Source of the DNA: JBQTHD01 sp052390275
GTDB lineage: Bacteria; Actinomycetota; Acidimicrobiia; Acidimicrobiales; AC-14
NCBI GenBank assembly: GCA_052390275.1
Contig: JBQTHD010000033.1
Location: 16,066-80,065, forward strand
Length of the DNA: 64,000 nt
Direction of reading: 5' to 3'
Position 1 is the stretch's first letter. The number at the start of each line of letters is the position of its first letter. The notes under the pieces are model-generated. The model did no database searches, was not told the DNA's origin, and worked only from the letters and a program-made list of their open reading frames with translations. Both the position numbers and the translations under genes were made by a program. Below, in pieces: positions 37,358 through 45,619 of this stretch.

Positions 37358-38611
37358 TCAGGTACCCACTGTCCAGGACGAGAGGTACTCGATCTGCTCG
37401 GGGGTCAAGGTGTCGAGGCTGACACCCATGGTGGCCAGCTTCAGGCGGGCGACCTCCCGGTCGATGTCGGGGGGGACGTCGTAGACCCGGGGCGTGAGTG
37501 AGTCCTGGTTGGCCACCAGCCATTCGGCGCACAGCGCCTGGTTGGCGAAGCTCATATCCATGACCGAGGCCGGATGGCCCTCGGCCGCACCCAGGTTCAC
37601 CAGCCGGCCTTCGGCCACCACCAGAACCCGGCGCCCGGCGACGTTGAACTCCTCCACGAAGGGTCGGGCCTCCCGTCGATCCGTGGCCACCTTGGCCAGC
37701 CCGGCCAGGTCGATCTCCACGTCGAAGTGCCCGGAGTTGGCCAGGATGGCCCCATCCTTCATTACCTCGAAGTGCTCGGGCCTCAGGACGTCGCGGTTGC
37801 CGGTGACGGTGATGAAGATCTCCCCGATGGTGGCCGCCTCTGCCATGGGCATGACCCGGAACCCGTCCATGACCGCTTCGAGGGCGGGCAGAGGGGCGAT
37901 CTCGCACACCACCACCTGGGCGCCCATGCCCCGGGCCCGGCTGGCCACACCCTTACCGCACTGGCCGTAGCCGGCCACCACCACCACCCGGCCGGCCAAC
38001 AGGATGTTGGTGGCCCGGATGATCCCGTCCAGGGTCGACTGGCCGGTGCCGTACCGGTTGTCGAACAGGTGCTTGGTGTCGGCGTCGTTGACGGCCACGA
38101 TCGGGTACCCCAGCGCGTCGTCGGCTTCCATGGCCCGCAACCGGATGACCCCCGTGGTGGTCTCCTCGGTTCCGGCGAGAACCTTCGCCACCTGATCTGG
38201 CCGCTGGCGGTGAAGGCGGGAGACCAGGTCGCATCCGTCGTCCATGGTCAGGTGTGGCTGTGCATCGAGCACGGCGTCGATGTGGCGGTAGTAGGAGTCG
38301 GCGTCCTCACCCTTGATGGCGAAGGTCGGGATTCCCTCGTCGAGGGAGAGGGAAGCTGCCACGTCATCCTGGGTGGACAGCGGGTTGGAGGCACAGGCCA
38401 TCACCCTGGCCCCGCCGGCGGCCAGGGTCCGCAACAGGTTGGCCGTCTCGGTGGTGACATGCAGGCAGGCCGCCACGGTCATTCCCGCCAGGGGCCTTTC
38501 CCGCGCGAAGCGCTCCCGGATGCTGGTCAGCACCGGCATGTGGGTATCGGCCCAGGCGATGCGCTGGCGGCCCAGAGCGGCCAGGCCGGCGTCCGCGAAG
38601 TCGTGGTCCAT
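37358..38611 (-). CDS. ahcY: S-adenosylhomocysteine hydrolase
   Basis: Splits S-adenosylhomocysteine to homocysteine and adenosine, keeping methylation reactions going; cytoplasmic NAD enzyme. 417 residues. Motifs: ACLHVTTETANLLRTLAAGGA, CASNPLSTQDDVAA, IVAVNDADTKHLFDNRYGTGQS, VVVAGYGQCGKGVASRARGMGA (NAD site) and ILANSGHFDVEID. ATG 38611 has AGGAG 8 nt upstream; that box sits in a short inverted repeat (AGGAG-2 nt-CTCCT) that could hide it. The frame is open a further 37 codons upstream, but that part does not look like the family. Confidence 0.95.
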   Translation of the reverse strand: MDHDFADAGLAALGRQRIAWADTHMPVLTSIRERFARERPLAGMTVAACLHVTTETANLLRTLAAGGARVMACASNPLSTQDDVAASLSLDEGIPTFAIKGEDADSYYRHIDAVLDAQPHLTMDDGCDLVSRLHRQRPDQVAKVLAGTEETTTGVIRLRAMEADDALGYPIVAVNDADTKHLFDNRYGTGQSTLDGIIRATNILLAGRVVVVAGYGQCGKGVASRARGMGAQVVVCEIAPLPALEAVMDGFRVMPMAEAATIGEIFITVTGNRDVLRPEHFEVMKDGAILANSGHFDVEIDLAGLAKVATDRREARPFVEEFNVAGRRVLVVAEGRLVNLGAAEGHPASVMDMSFANQALCAEWLVANQDSLTPRVYDVPPDIDREVARLKLATMGVSLDTLTPEQIEYLSSWTVGT

Positions 38612-38746
38612 TAGGAGTTCTCCTGTTCTGTGGTGGGCGGCCGCCAGGCGGGCGGCGCAAATCTCGAGATCAACCTCAGCCAACCAGGGGTTGGCGTCGC
38701 GATGGAGTCGTTCGAAGCGCAAGGCGGCCGAGAGCGGACCACGGCT

Positions 38747-39883
38747 TCACCGGGGGTCCCCGTCTGTGACGGCTGTGGCACCAGCCTGCTCCCCGGCCGC
38801 GGTGGCCAGCGCCTCCTTCATCCAGTCGATGGCGGGTATCGGGCCGGGATCCACCCCGGCATCGACGGCCATCTGCACGGAGACGGCGTCGCCGATGTAG
38901 ACCAGGTCCAGCAACTGGGCCAGTTCCCCGTCGCCGGCCGCCGTCACCTCCACGACGTCTGCGACCACCTCGCTGAGCAACTGGCGGGCCAGTTCGAAGC
39001 GATGCATGACCTGGGGGTGCTCGTAGTCGTGGCGCAGGTTGACGATTGTCATCGCCTGGCGGGTGAGGTCCCCGTGCTGGCCCCATCCGGCGATCTCGTT
39101 GTGGCCCAACTCGGAGTGCACGTTCCAGAACGCCGGCGCCTTCGCGTTCTCGTTTATCTGGGTCTTCCACCGGTAGGCCGCCACCGCCCCGAGGGCGCCG
39201 CCGCCATGGACCAGGGCCATGGTCCGACCGATGGAGCGGGCCAACCGGGAGGCCAGACCATCGGGACCGAAGAGGCCCGCCCGGCGGGCTTCGAGTTGGT
39301 TGACCGCCGACTCGATCCAGTGGCTGGCCCCGGGGAACAGCCCTATCTGCTCCAGGACCACCAGCAGGGGGATCCCCAACGCCCCCAGAGCGGCCCGGGG
39401 CTGGGGGATGTCGGCAGGAACATCCACCACGGGGACGCCCCAGCCGCGAGCCAGATCGCCGAGCGCTCCTCCCTGGGTCACCACCACCATCCGGGCCCCG
39501 GCCAGGGCCGCCTGGGTGGCCGCCTCCACCGTCTCCTCCGTGTCGCCGGAGAAGGAAACGGCAAAGACCAACGAGCCCTCCCCCACGAAGGCGGGAAGGT
39601 CATAGTTGCGCACCACCACCGCCGGCACCGGCAGGTAGGGTCCGGCCGCGGCCACCATCAGGTCCCCCGCCACCGCGCTGCCCCCCATTCCCAGGACGAC
39701 GACGTTCTCCACGTCGTCATGTTCGGGGAGGCCGTCGAGGCCGCGGGCCGACTGCGCTGCTCGGGCCACCTGGTGGGGGAATGCGGCCACGGCCGCGGCC
39801 ATGGCCTGGGAGTCCAAGCCCGGCGTGGGTGCCAGGACCACCTCTGGGGCGGTCGGGGTGTCGACGATGGTCGGGCTGGTCAT
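38747..39883 (-). CDS. Bifunctional phosphoglucose/phosphomannose isomerase family protein
   Basis: A double-SIS-domain sugar isomerase of 378 residues. The first SIS domain has VVVLGMGGSAVAGDLM and VSFSGDTEETVEAA; the second has the PGI/PMI-specific part WKTQINENAKAPAFWNVHSELGHNEIAGW, with the conserved Glu and His. It probably interconverts fructose-6-P with glucose-6-P and mannose-6-P. It precedes ahcY and follows the Trm112 and phosphomannomutase genes on the same strand. Together they point to GDP-mannose supply for envelope glycans. Confidence 0.9.
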   Translation of the reverse strand: MTSPTIVDTPTAPEVVLAPTPGLDSQAMAAAVAAFPHQVARAAQSARGLDGLPEHDDVENVVVLGMGGSAVAGDLMVAAAGPYLPVPAVVVRNYDLPAFVGEGSLVFAVSFSGDTEETVEAATQAALAGARMVVVTQGGALGDLARGWGVPVVDVPADIPQPRAALGALGIPLLVVLEQIGLFPGASHWIESAVNQLEARRAGLFGPDGLASRLARSIGRTMALVHGGGALGAVAAYRWKTQINENAKAPAFWNVHSELGHNEIAGWGQHGDLTRQAMTIVNLRHDYEHPQVMHRFELARQLLSEVVADVVEVTAAGDGELAQLLDLVYIGDAVSVQMAVDAGVDPGPIPAIDWMKEALATAAGEQAGATAVTDGDPR

Positions 39884-39939
39884 TTAGGGTTGACACTCGA
39901 TCCGTTGGTGCGGAAGCAAAGCATGGCCATGGAGGGGCC

Positions 39940-40176
39940 CTACGCCGAGAAGGTGGGTTGGATGTCCTCGGCCTCAGCCTTGGTCAGCAACCGCTGATGC
40001 TCGTCGTCGTCGACGGTCCGGGCCTGGTCGATGAGCATCACCGGGATCGAGTTCTCCACGGCGTAGGCGCGCTGCAGGCGAGGGTTGTAGAGCACGCCAT
40101 CGTCGGCGAAGTACAGCAGAGGGCCCTTGTCGACGGGGCAGGCCAAGATCTCGAGCAGGCGGGGATCCAGCGTCAT
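39940..40176 (-). CDS. Trm112 family protein lacking most zinc cysteines
   Basis: A 78-residue Trm112-like protein. It has the family pattern LDPRLLEILACPVDKGPLLYF, then YNPRLQRAYAVENSIPVMLIDQARTV. Normal members carry a CPxC pair near residue 13; here only C13 remains and the second position is Asp, with no other cysteine in the protein. Zinc binding is therefore unlikely. In eukaryotes and archaea Trm112 activates methyltransferases; the role in bacteria is not settled. It lies 53 nt downstream of the phosphomannomutase gene. Confidence 0.88.
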   Translation of the reverse strand: MTLDPRLLEILACPVDKGPLLYFADDGVLYNPRLQRAYAVENSIPVMLIDQARTVDDDEHQRLLTKAEAEDIQPTFSA

Positions 40177-40230
40177 CGGTCCAGCCTCACCTCCCGAACC
40201 CGGTCACGTCCAGACGGCCGGAGGTATGGC

Positions 40231-41577
40231 TCACCGGGCCGCCTCCACCAGGGCCTGCACCTCGGCCAGATGGACCCGGCCCGAGGTCTCATCGGGCGCT
40301 TCGAGGTTGATTCGAAGTAACGGTTCGGTGTTGGAAGGGCGAAGGTTGAACCACCAATCGCCCTGGTTCACTGTCAATCCGTCCAGACGGTCAGCAGATT
40401 CCGAGTCGAACTTTGTCGCCACTTGATCGATCACCGCCGGCGGATCCTCCACCTCCACGTTCAATTCGCCCGACGCCCAGTAGCGCTCCAGAGGTTGGCG
40501 CAACTCCGAAAGGCCCACGCCGGCCACCGACATGGCCTCCAGCACCACGAGGGCGGCGATCAGGCCGGAATCGGCCCGGTAGTTGTCCCGGAAGTAGTAG
40601 TGCCCTGAGTGCTCGCCGCCGAAGACGGCGCCCGTCTCGGCCATGGTGGCCTTGATGAAGGAGTGGCCCACCCGGGTCCGCACCGGGAAGCCGCCGCTTT
40701 CGGTGATCACCTCCGGAACCGCTCTGGAGCAGATCAGATTGTGGATGACAACCGATCCGGGATCCCGAGCCAGCAGGGCCCGGGCCACCAGCGAGGTGGT
40801 CGTCGACCCGGACACCGGCGCGCCCTTCTCGTCGACGAGAAACACCCGGTCGGCATCTCCGTCGAAGGCCAGGCCCACGTCCGCGCCCACTTCGACGACC
40901 CGGGCGGCCAAGGCTTTGAGGTTCGCCGGGTTGATGGGGTCTGCCGGATGGTTGGGGAAGGTCCCGTCCAACTCACCGAAAAGGATCTCCAGGTCGAAGG
41001 GCAACCCGGCGAACACGGCCGGGGCAACCAGGCCACCCATCCCGTTGGCCGTGTCGGCCACCACTTTCAACGGGGCCAGTTTGGTGGTGTCGACGAAGGA
41101 GCGGACGTGGCTGGCGAAGGCGCCGAGAAGGTCGGCCGACTCCACCACCCCGAAGTGACGGCCGTCCGCGGGAGCCGGGCCCTGGGCGGCCCAGGCCTTG
41201 ATCTCGGCCAGACCGGTGTCGCTTCCCACTGGCCTGGCCCCGGCCAGGCACAGCTTGATGCCGTTGTAACCGGCCGGGTTGTGGGAGGCGGTGAGCATGG
41301 CCGCCGGGGAGTCGAGGTGCCCGGCGGCGAAGTAGACCAGGTCGGTGGAGGCCAGGCCCAGGTCCACCACGTCGGCCCCGAAGCTGGTAACCCCCTCGGC
41401 GAAGGCGGCGGCCAGATCCACCCCCGACGGGCGCATGTCCCGGCCTATCAGAACCTGGGCGGCACCACTGAAGCGGGCGAAGGCGCTGCCGATGGCCCGG
41501 GCCGCGTCGCAGTCGAGTTGATCGGGAACGGTCCCCCGAATGTCGTAAGCCTTGAAGATGGTGTCCAGGTCAGCCAT
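40231..41577 (-). CDS. manB: Phosphomannomutase/phosphoglucomutase
   Basis: Alpha-D-phosphohexomutase of 448 residues that moves phosphate between C6 and C1 of mannose or glucose. Motifs: FKAYDIRG at the N-terminus, the phosphoserine loop AMLTASHNPAGYNGIK, the metal loop AFDGDADRVFLVDEKG, the sugar loop GGEHSGHYYF, and the phosphate-binding NLRPSNTEPLLRINLEA. First gene of the block manB-Trm112-isomerase-ahcY, divergent from a GT2 gene, and the likely source of mannose-1-P for GDP-mannose. Confidence 0.94.
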   Translation of the reverse strand: MADLDTIFKAYDIRGTVPDQLDCDAARAIGSAFARFSGAAQVLIGRDMRPSGVDLAAAFAEGVTSFGADVVDLGLASTDLVYFAAGHLDSPAAMLTASHNPAGYNGIKLCLAGARPVGSDTGLAEIKAWAAQGPAPADGRHFGVVESADLLGAFASHVRSFVDTTKLAPLKVVADTANGMGGLVAPAVFAGLPFDLEILFGELDGTFPNHPADPINPANLKALAARVVEVGADVGLAFDGDADRVFLVDEKGAPVSGSTTTSLVARALLARDPGSVVIHNLICSRAVPEVITESGGFPVRTRVGHSFIKATMAETGAVFGGEHSGHYYFRDNYRADSGLIAALVVLEAMSVAGVGLSELRQPLERYWASGELNVEVEDPPAVIDQVATKFDSESADRLDGLTVNQGDWWFNLRPSNTEPLLRINLEAPDETSGRVHLAEVQALVEAAR

Positions 41578-41650
41578 GGCCGGCCAACGTTAGGCCAACC
41601 CACCCGGAGATGACTCCCCGATCGGGCCCGGTCGCGGCGATGATGTGGCC

Positions 41651-42403
41651 ATGCTCAGCGTGGTACTACCGGCCCACAACGAGGAGGAACTTCTGGCCTC
41701 CACCGTCGGGTCCATCCTCTCGGCCCTGGAGGGCCCAGCCCCCCATGGGGGCGGCCTGCGGGACGAAGCCTTCGAGGTGATCGTGGTGGAGAACGGATCC
41801 ACCGACTCCACCCCGCTGTTGGCCCGCAGGCTGGCGGCGGCCCGCTCCGAGGTCCGGGTTCTGTCCCTGCCCGAGGGCGACTACGGCAGGGCACTGCGGG
41901 CCGGCCTCTTGGCCAGCCGGGGCGACGTGGTCGCGCTGTTCGACGTCGACTACTTCGATCTTGACTTCCTGGCCCGGGCCCGGGCGGTCATGGACGGCCC
42001 CGACGCCCCCGTCATCGTGGTCGCCTCCAAGCGGGCCGAGGGATCCACCGACACCCGGGCCTGGCCCCGCCGGCTGGTCACCGCCACCTTCGCCGGCATC
42101 CTCAAGGCCGGCTTCGGGCTCAAGGTCTCCGACACCCACGGGATGAAGGTTGTGAACCTCGACGCGGTTATGGACCAGATCAGGGCCTGCCGGCTGGGAA
42201 CGGACCTGTTCGACACCGAGTTGATCCTGCGGGTGGAGAGGGCAGGGATGCCGGTGGGGCAGTTGCCGGTGGTGGTGGCCGAGATGCGCCCCTCCCGCTC
42301 GCCCATAGCCAGCCGCATCCCCCGCACCCTGGTGGGGCTGGCCCGGCTGCGGGCCGCCCTGGCCGACACCGCCCGAGTCCGGGTGGACGCCACGCGCTCG
42401 TAG
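41651..42403 (+). CDS. GT2 family glycosyltransferase
   Basis: A GT-A fold glycosyltransferase of about 250 residues with no membrane segment. The N-terminus LSVVLPAHNEEELLASTV is the nucleotide-binding strand and loop. FEVIVVENGSTDSTPLLAR follows, and GDVVALFDVDYFDLDFL replaces the usual DxD (DVDYFD). DTHGMKVVNLDAV and LFDTELILRVERAG are acceptor-side features of DPM-like enzymes. The product could be a polyprenyl-phosphate sugar; the donor is unknown. An in-frame GTG at 41645 is an alternative start; neither has a strong ribosome site. Confidence 0.88.
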   Translation: MLSVVLPAHNEEELLASTVGSILSALEGPAPHGGGLRDEAFEVIVVENGSTDSTPLLARRLAAARSEVRVLSLPEGDYGRALRAGLLASRGDVVALFDVDYFDLDFLARARAVMDGPDAPVIVVASKRAEGSTDTRAWPRRLVTATFAGILKAGFGLKVSDTHGMKVVNLDAVMDQIRACRLGTDLFDTELILRVERAGMPVGQLPVVVAEMRPSRSPIASRIPRTLVGLARLRAALADTARVRVDATRS

Positions 42404-42482
42404 GACCTCCCGGGGACGAAACTGCGACGGCGGTGCCGGCTCGGCCGCCGGCCGATGCCTAGTCGTCCGTGGGGGCGGAGCC

Positions 42483-43973
42483 CTAGCTGTCCTCGGCCGG
42501 CGTCTTCTCCTCGTGGTAGGCCGCCTCCACGTTGACCGTCCAGATGTCATGGGGAGGCTGGGCCCCGCAGATGTTCTCGACGGTGAGCATGGCGGTGTAC
42601 ATGGAATGGTCCTGGTTGTTGTACTTGTGCATTCCGTTGCGCCCCACCGGGTGGACATTGGGAACCGCCTCGGACAGCCAGCGCCGGATGCAGGCCACGT
42701 TGGCCTTGTAGGTGTCGTCGTACATCGGGTACGCCTTGGGCATCCGAACCACGTAGCCCGCCTCCACCACCGCAGGGTCCACCAGGTTGAGGGCGGCCAA
42801 CTCCTTGGTGCCCAGGGACACCAGGTCTTCGTCGGCCATCGTCCACAGGTCGTCGCCCTCGAACACGAAGTACTCGAGACCCAGACAGGTCCGACCCTCC
42901 TTGACCAGGTGCGGCGACCAGGAGCCGAAGTTCTGGATCCGTCCCAATCTCACCTGGGGCGAGTGGACGTAGATCCAGTTGTCGGGGAAGCCGGCCGAGG
43001 CCGGAACCACCAGGGCCACGGTGAGAAAATCCCGGTAGTTGAGACCCTCCGCTGCGGCGAGGACCTCGTCGGGTGGGGGTGGATCCATGATCGAGGCCAG
43101 AGCGCTGATGGGCATGGAGGAGATGACGTGCGCGGCCGGGTGCCGCGTCGGGCCGGCGGGGCCCGTCGACCACACCTCCACCGCACCCCTGTCGTCTCGG
43201 ACGATCCTGCTCACCGGTGAGCGCATCAGCACCTGTGTGCCCTGGGCCCGGACCTTGTCGGTGCAGCGCTCCCACATCATGCCCGGACCCAGCTTGGGGT
43301 ACTCGAACTCCTCGATCAGGCTGGTGATGTCCTTCTGGTTGCGCTTGGGGAGGATCGCATTGGTGATGGCCGACATCAACGAGAGGTTCTTGATGCGCTG
43401 TGCGGCCCAGTCGGCCTTGATCTCGGTGGCCGGAACCCCCCAGACCTTCTCGGTGTAGGTCTTGAAGAAGATCCGGTAGAGCCGGCTCCCAAAGCGCGAC
43501 GAGGTCCAGCCCTCGAAGGTGTCCTGGTCGGCCGGCGGCCGTACCCGGGCCCAGCCGTAGGAGGCCACACAGCGAATCGCCTCGGTCACGCCCAGGTTGG
43601 ACAGGGCGTTGAGTGGCTTGAGCGGGTAGTCGAAGAATTTGCCGTTGTAGAAGATCCGGCTCATCCGGGGGCGGAGCAGGAAATCCTCCGAATCAAGGAT
43701 CTCATGCCAAAGTTCCTCCACCGCCTTGACCTTGGTGAAGAAGCGGTGGCCCCCGATATCGAAGCGCCAACCATCGCGCTCCACGGTCCGGGAGATGCCG
43801 CCGACCACGTCGTCGGCCTCCAGCACCAGGCTGGTGCGGCCCCGCTTGCCCAGTTGATAAGCGGCCGTCAACCCGGCGGGTCCGGCCCCGATGATCACGA
43901 CGTCACCCGGTGCGGGCGGCTCCCCCGGGTTAGGTGAGCCGGAGGAATCAGGCGGACTCGCGTCGGTGGGCAC
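42483..43973 (-). CDS. FAD-dependent oxidoreductase, UDP-galactopyranose-mutase-like
   Basis: A 496-residue FAD protein. The Rossmann motif VVIIGAGPAGLTAAYQLG begins at about residue 24, followed by GGISRTVERDGWRFDIGGHRFFTK, typical of the UDP-galactopyranose mutase and protoporphyrinogen-oxidase-like group. KTYTEKVWGVPATEIKADWAAQRIK and HVISSMPISAL are further group features. The substrate is not proven; a role in sugar-nucleotide or lipid-linked glycan modification fits the adjoining membrane glycosyltransferase. GTG 43973, 12 nt after the previous stop, starts a short Pro/Ser-rich leader. Confidence 0.88.
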   Translation of the reverse strand: MPTDASPPDSSGSPNPGEPPAPGDVVIIGAGPAGLTAAYQLGKRGRTSLVLEADDVVGGISRTVERDGWRFDIGGHRFFTKVKAVEELWHEILDSEDFLLRPRMSRIFYNGKFFDYPLKPLNALSNLGVTEAIRCVASYGWARVRPPADQDTFEGWTSSRFGSRLYRIFFKTYTEKVWGVPATEIKADWAAQRIKNLSLMSAITNAILPKRNQKDITSLIEEFEYPKLGPGMMWERCTDKVRAQGTQVLMRSPVSRIVRDDRGAVEVWSTGPAGPTRHPAAHVISSMPISALASIMDPPPPDEVLAAAEGLNYRDFLTVALVVPASAGFPDNWIYVHSPQVRLGRIQNFGSWSPHLVKEGRTCLGLEYFVFEGDDLWTMADEDLVSLGTKELAALNLVDPAVVEAGYVVRMPKAYPMYDDTYKANVACIRRWLSEAVPNVHPVGRNGMHKYNNQDHSMYTAMLTVENICGAQPPHDIWTVNVEAAYHEEKTPAEDS

Positions 43974-43984
43974 GACCGGCGATG

Positions 43985-45613
43985 CTATGGCGCCGGGGCG
44001 ATGGGGCCGGCGATCTCCTCCGGTGGACCGGGCGGGTAGGCGACCAGGCCGGGGCGCTCGAACACCCGGCGGGCGACGGGAAGGATGCGGCGTTCGGCGC
44101 GCTCCTGGCGCAGGGCGGCGAGGATGCGTTCGCAGTTGGTGGAGAAGGTTCGATACCCCGGCGCCCACACCACCCACACCGTCGAGTCGGGACCGGCCCG
44201 ACGTATCAACTCCGAGGCGAAACTGTTGGCCGAGGCCCGCTGATTCACCGTTTCGTAATCCACCCAGTTCACCAACTGCGGCGGCGTGCGGCGGGGGAAG
44301 GTGATCTGCTCCAGATCTCTGGCGGCTCCGCCACCGACAGCGCCGCCGCCGGAACCGGTGGCGGCCAGGATCCGGCTGACCGAGGGACCCAGCTGATCCG
44401 GGCAGTAGGCGACCACGTCCCCCGGCCGGGCGCCGGCGGCCAGGCGTCGGGCGACGGCCGGGGCCGACGTACGTTGGCCGACCACGTTGGGCACTACCGC
44501 AGCCAGGCCGAGCACGCAGGCCACCGCGACAAGGCCCTGGCGGACGGCGGGCCGGGCCAGGGCCGCGGTCCCAAGGGCGGCCAGGACCAGGCTGGGGGCA
44601 AGGATCACGGCGGCGTAGCGCACGGCGAAGGTCGAGCCCGAGACTCGCGCCGCGGTGAGGGCCACCACCATGGTCAGGGCACAAACGCCTGCCAGGGCCG
44701 TTCCCGGCGGATGGCCGCGCAGGTCTATCTCCAGGCGCCGGTCGTCGAGCGGTCGGCCGCAGAGGCCCAGGACGAACAGGCTCAGGTAGATCAGCCCCAA
44801 TCCCAGCCCCGGGTCCCAGTAACCGCCCGCGAACTCGATCACCGTGTCCAGCAGGGCCCGGGCCTTGGGCGGCGATGCCCACGGAGTCCCGGTGTGGCGG
44901 GTCTGGAACCACAGCACTGGCAGCCAGGGAATCAAAGCGGCGGACCCGACGGCCACCGAGATCAGCGCCCGGCCAATCCGCCGGCCGTTCCACCACCACC
45001 AGGCCAGAACCATGGCCAGCGCCGCCACCAGGTAAAGAGCCCAGTAATGGGTGAGCAGCAGCGCCCCGACCGACGCCCCCAGAGCCACGTGGGCCTTCCA
45101 CCCGCCCCCCGCCTCGATGGCGATCAGGGCCAGCATGGCGCAGGCCGCCAGCAGGACCACCAGGGAGTACATCCGAACCTCGGTGGCATAACGCACCGCG
45201 AACGGCGATGAGGCCAGCAAAAGAGCGGCGGCGGCGCCGGCCTGGGGGCCGCCAAGACGCCGGGCGGCCAACCACACCAGGGGGACGGCTCCCAGGGAGA
45301 AGAGGCCGGACAGGGCCCGCACGGCCACATCCCCCGATCCGAACAACAGGATCCACAGATGCAGGATCACGTAGTAGAGCGGCGGTGCTCCGTCCCGCCG
45401 CAAAGCTCCCGGGATCTCCCCCAAGGGGAGGGTGGCGATGTTGACTGACAATGCCTCGTCCAGCCACAGGGCCGAGGGACTCAGGAAGCGGGCCAGGGCC
45501 CCCAGGACCAGGACCAGCCCACCGGCGGCCAGCAGCGGCCAAGGTGGACGGCCGGGGGATGCTGATTCAACCGGGTCAGCCTGCGATCCGGCCCGGATTC
45601 CCACCGGCGTCAC
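43985..45613 (-). CDS. GT39/ArnT-like membrane glycosyltransferase
   Basis: A 542-residue polytopic membrane protein of the GT-C fold. The first outer loop has the catalytic acidic pattern PSALWLDEALSVNIA with conserved Asp-Glu, and RDGAPPLYYVILHLWILLFG follows, as in GT39 and PMT-2 proteins that use polyprenyl-phosphate sugars. About ten membrane segments are seen. A C-terminal soluble domain of ~150 residues faces outside. GTG start 6 nt after the upstream gene's stop; same strand as the FAD enzyme that follows. Probable role: transfer of a sugar to an extracytoplasmic glycan, lipid or protein. Confidence 0.87.
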   Translation of the reverse strand: MTPVGIRAGSQADPVESASPGRPPWPLLAAGGLVLVLGALARFLSPSALWLDEALSVNIATLPLGEIPGALRRDGAPPLYYVILHLWILLFGSGDVAVRALSGLFSLGAVPLVWLAARRLGGPQAGAAAALLLASSPFAVRYATEVRMYSLVVLLAACAMLALIAIEAGGGWKAHVALGASVGALLLTHYWALYLVAALAMVLAWWWWNGRRIGRALISVAVGSAALIPWLPVLWFQTRHTGTPWASPPKARALLDTVIEFAGGYWDPGLGLGLIYLSLFVLGLCGRPLDDRRLEIDLRGHPPGTALAGVCALTMVVALTAARVSGSTFAVRYAAVILAPSLVLAALGTAALARPAVRQGLVAVACVLGLAAVVPNVVGQRTSAPAVARRLAAGARPGDVVAYCPDQLGPSVSRILAATGSGGGAVGGGAARDLEQITFPRRTPPQLVNWVDYETVNQRASANSFASELIRRAGPDSTVWVVWAPGYRTFSTNCERILAALRQERAERRILPVARRVFERPGLVAYPPGPPEEIAGPIAPAP

Positions 45614-45619
45614 CGGCAG

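Noticed and set aside
38612..38722. 37-codon upstream extension of ahcY, and a possible SAH or SAM riboswitch in the same leader
   Set aside because: AGGAG fixes the start at 38611. I could not find the conserved core of any known SAH or SAM aptamer, so only the small inverted repeat around the ribosome site is noted.
43974..45542. N-terminal extension of the flavoprotein frame to over 1000 codons
   Set aside because: The extension overlaps the whole GT39 gene in another frame and is Arg/Pro/Gly-rich; similarity starts after GTG 43973.
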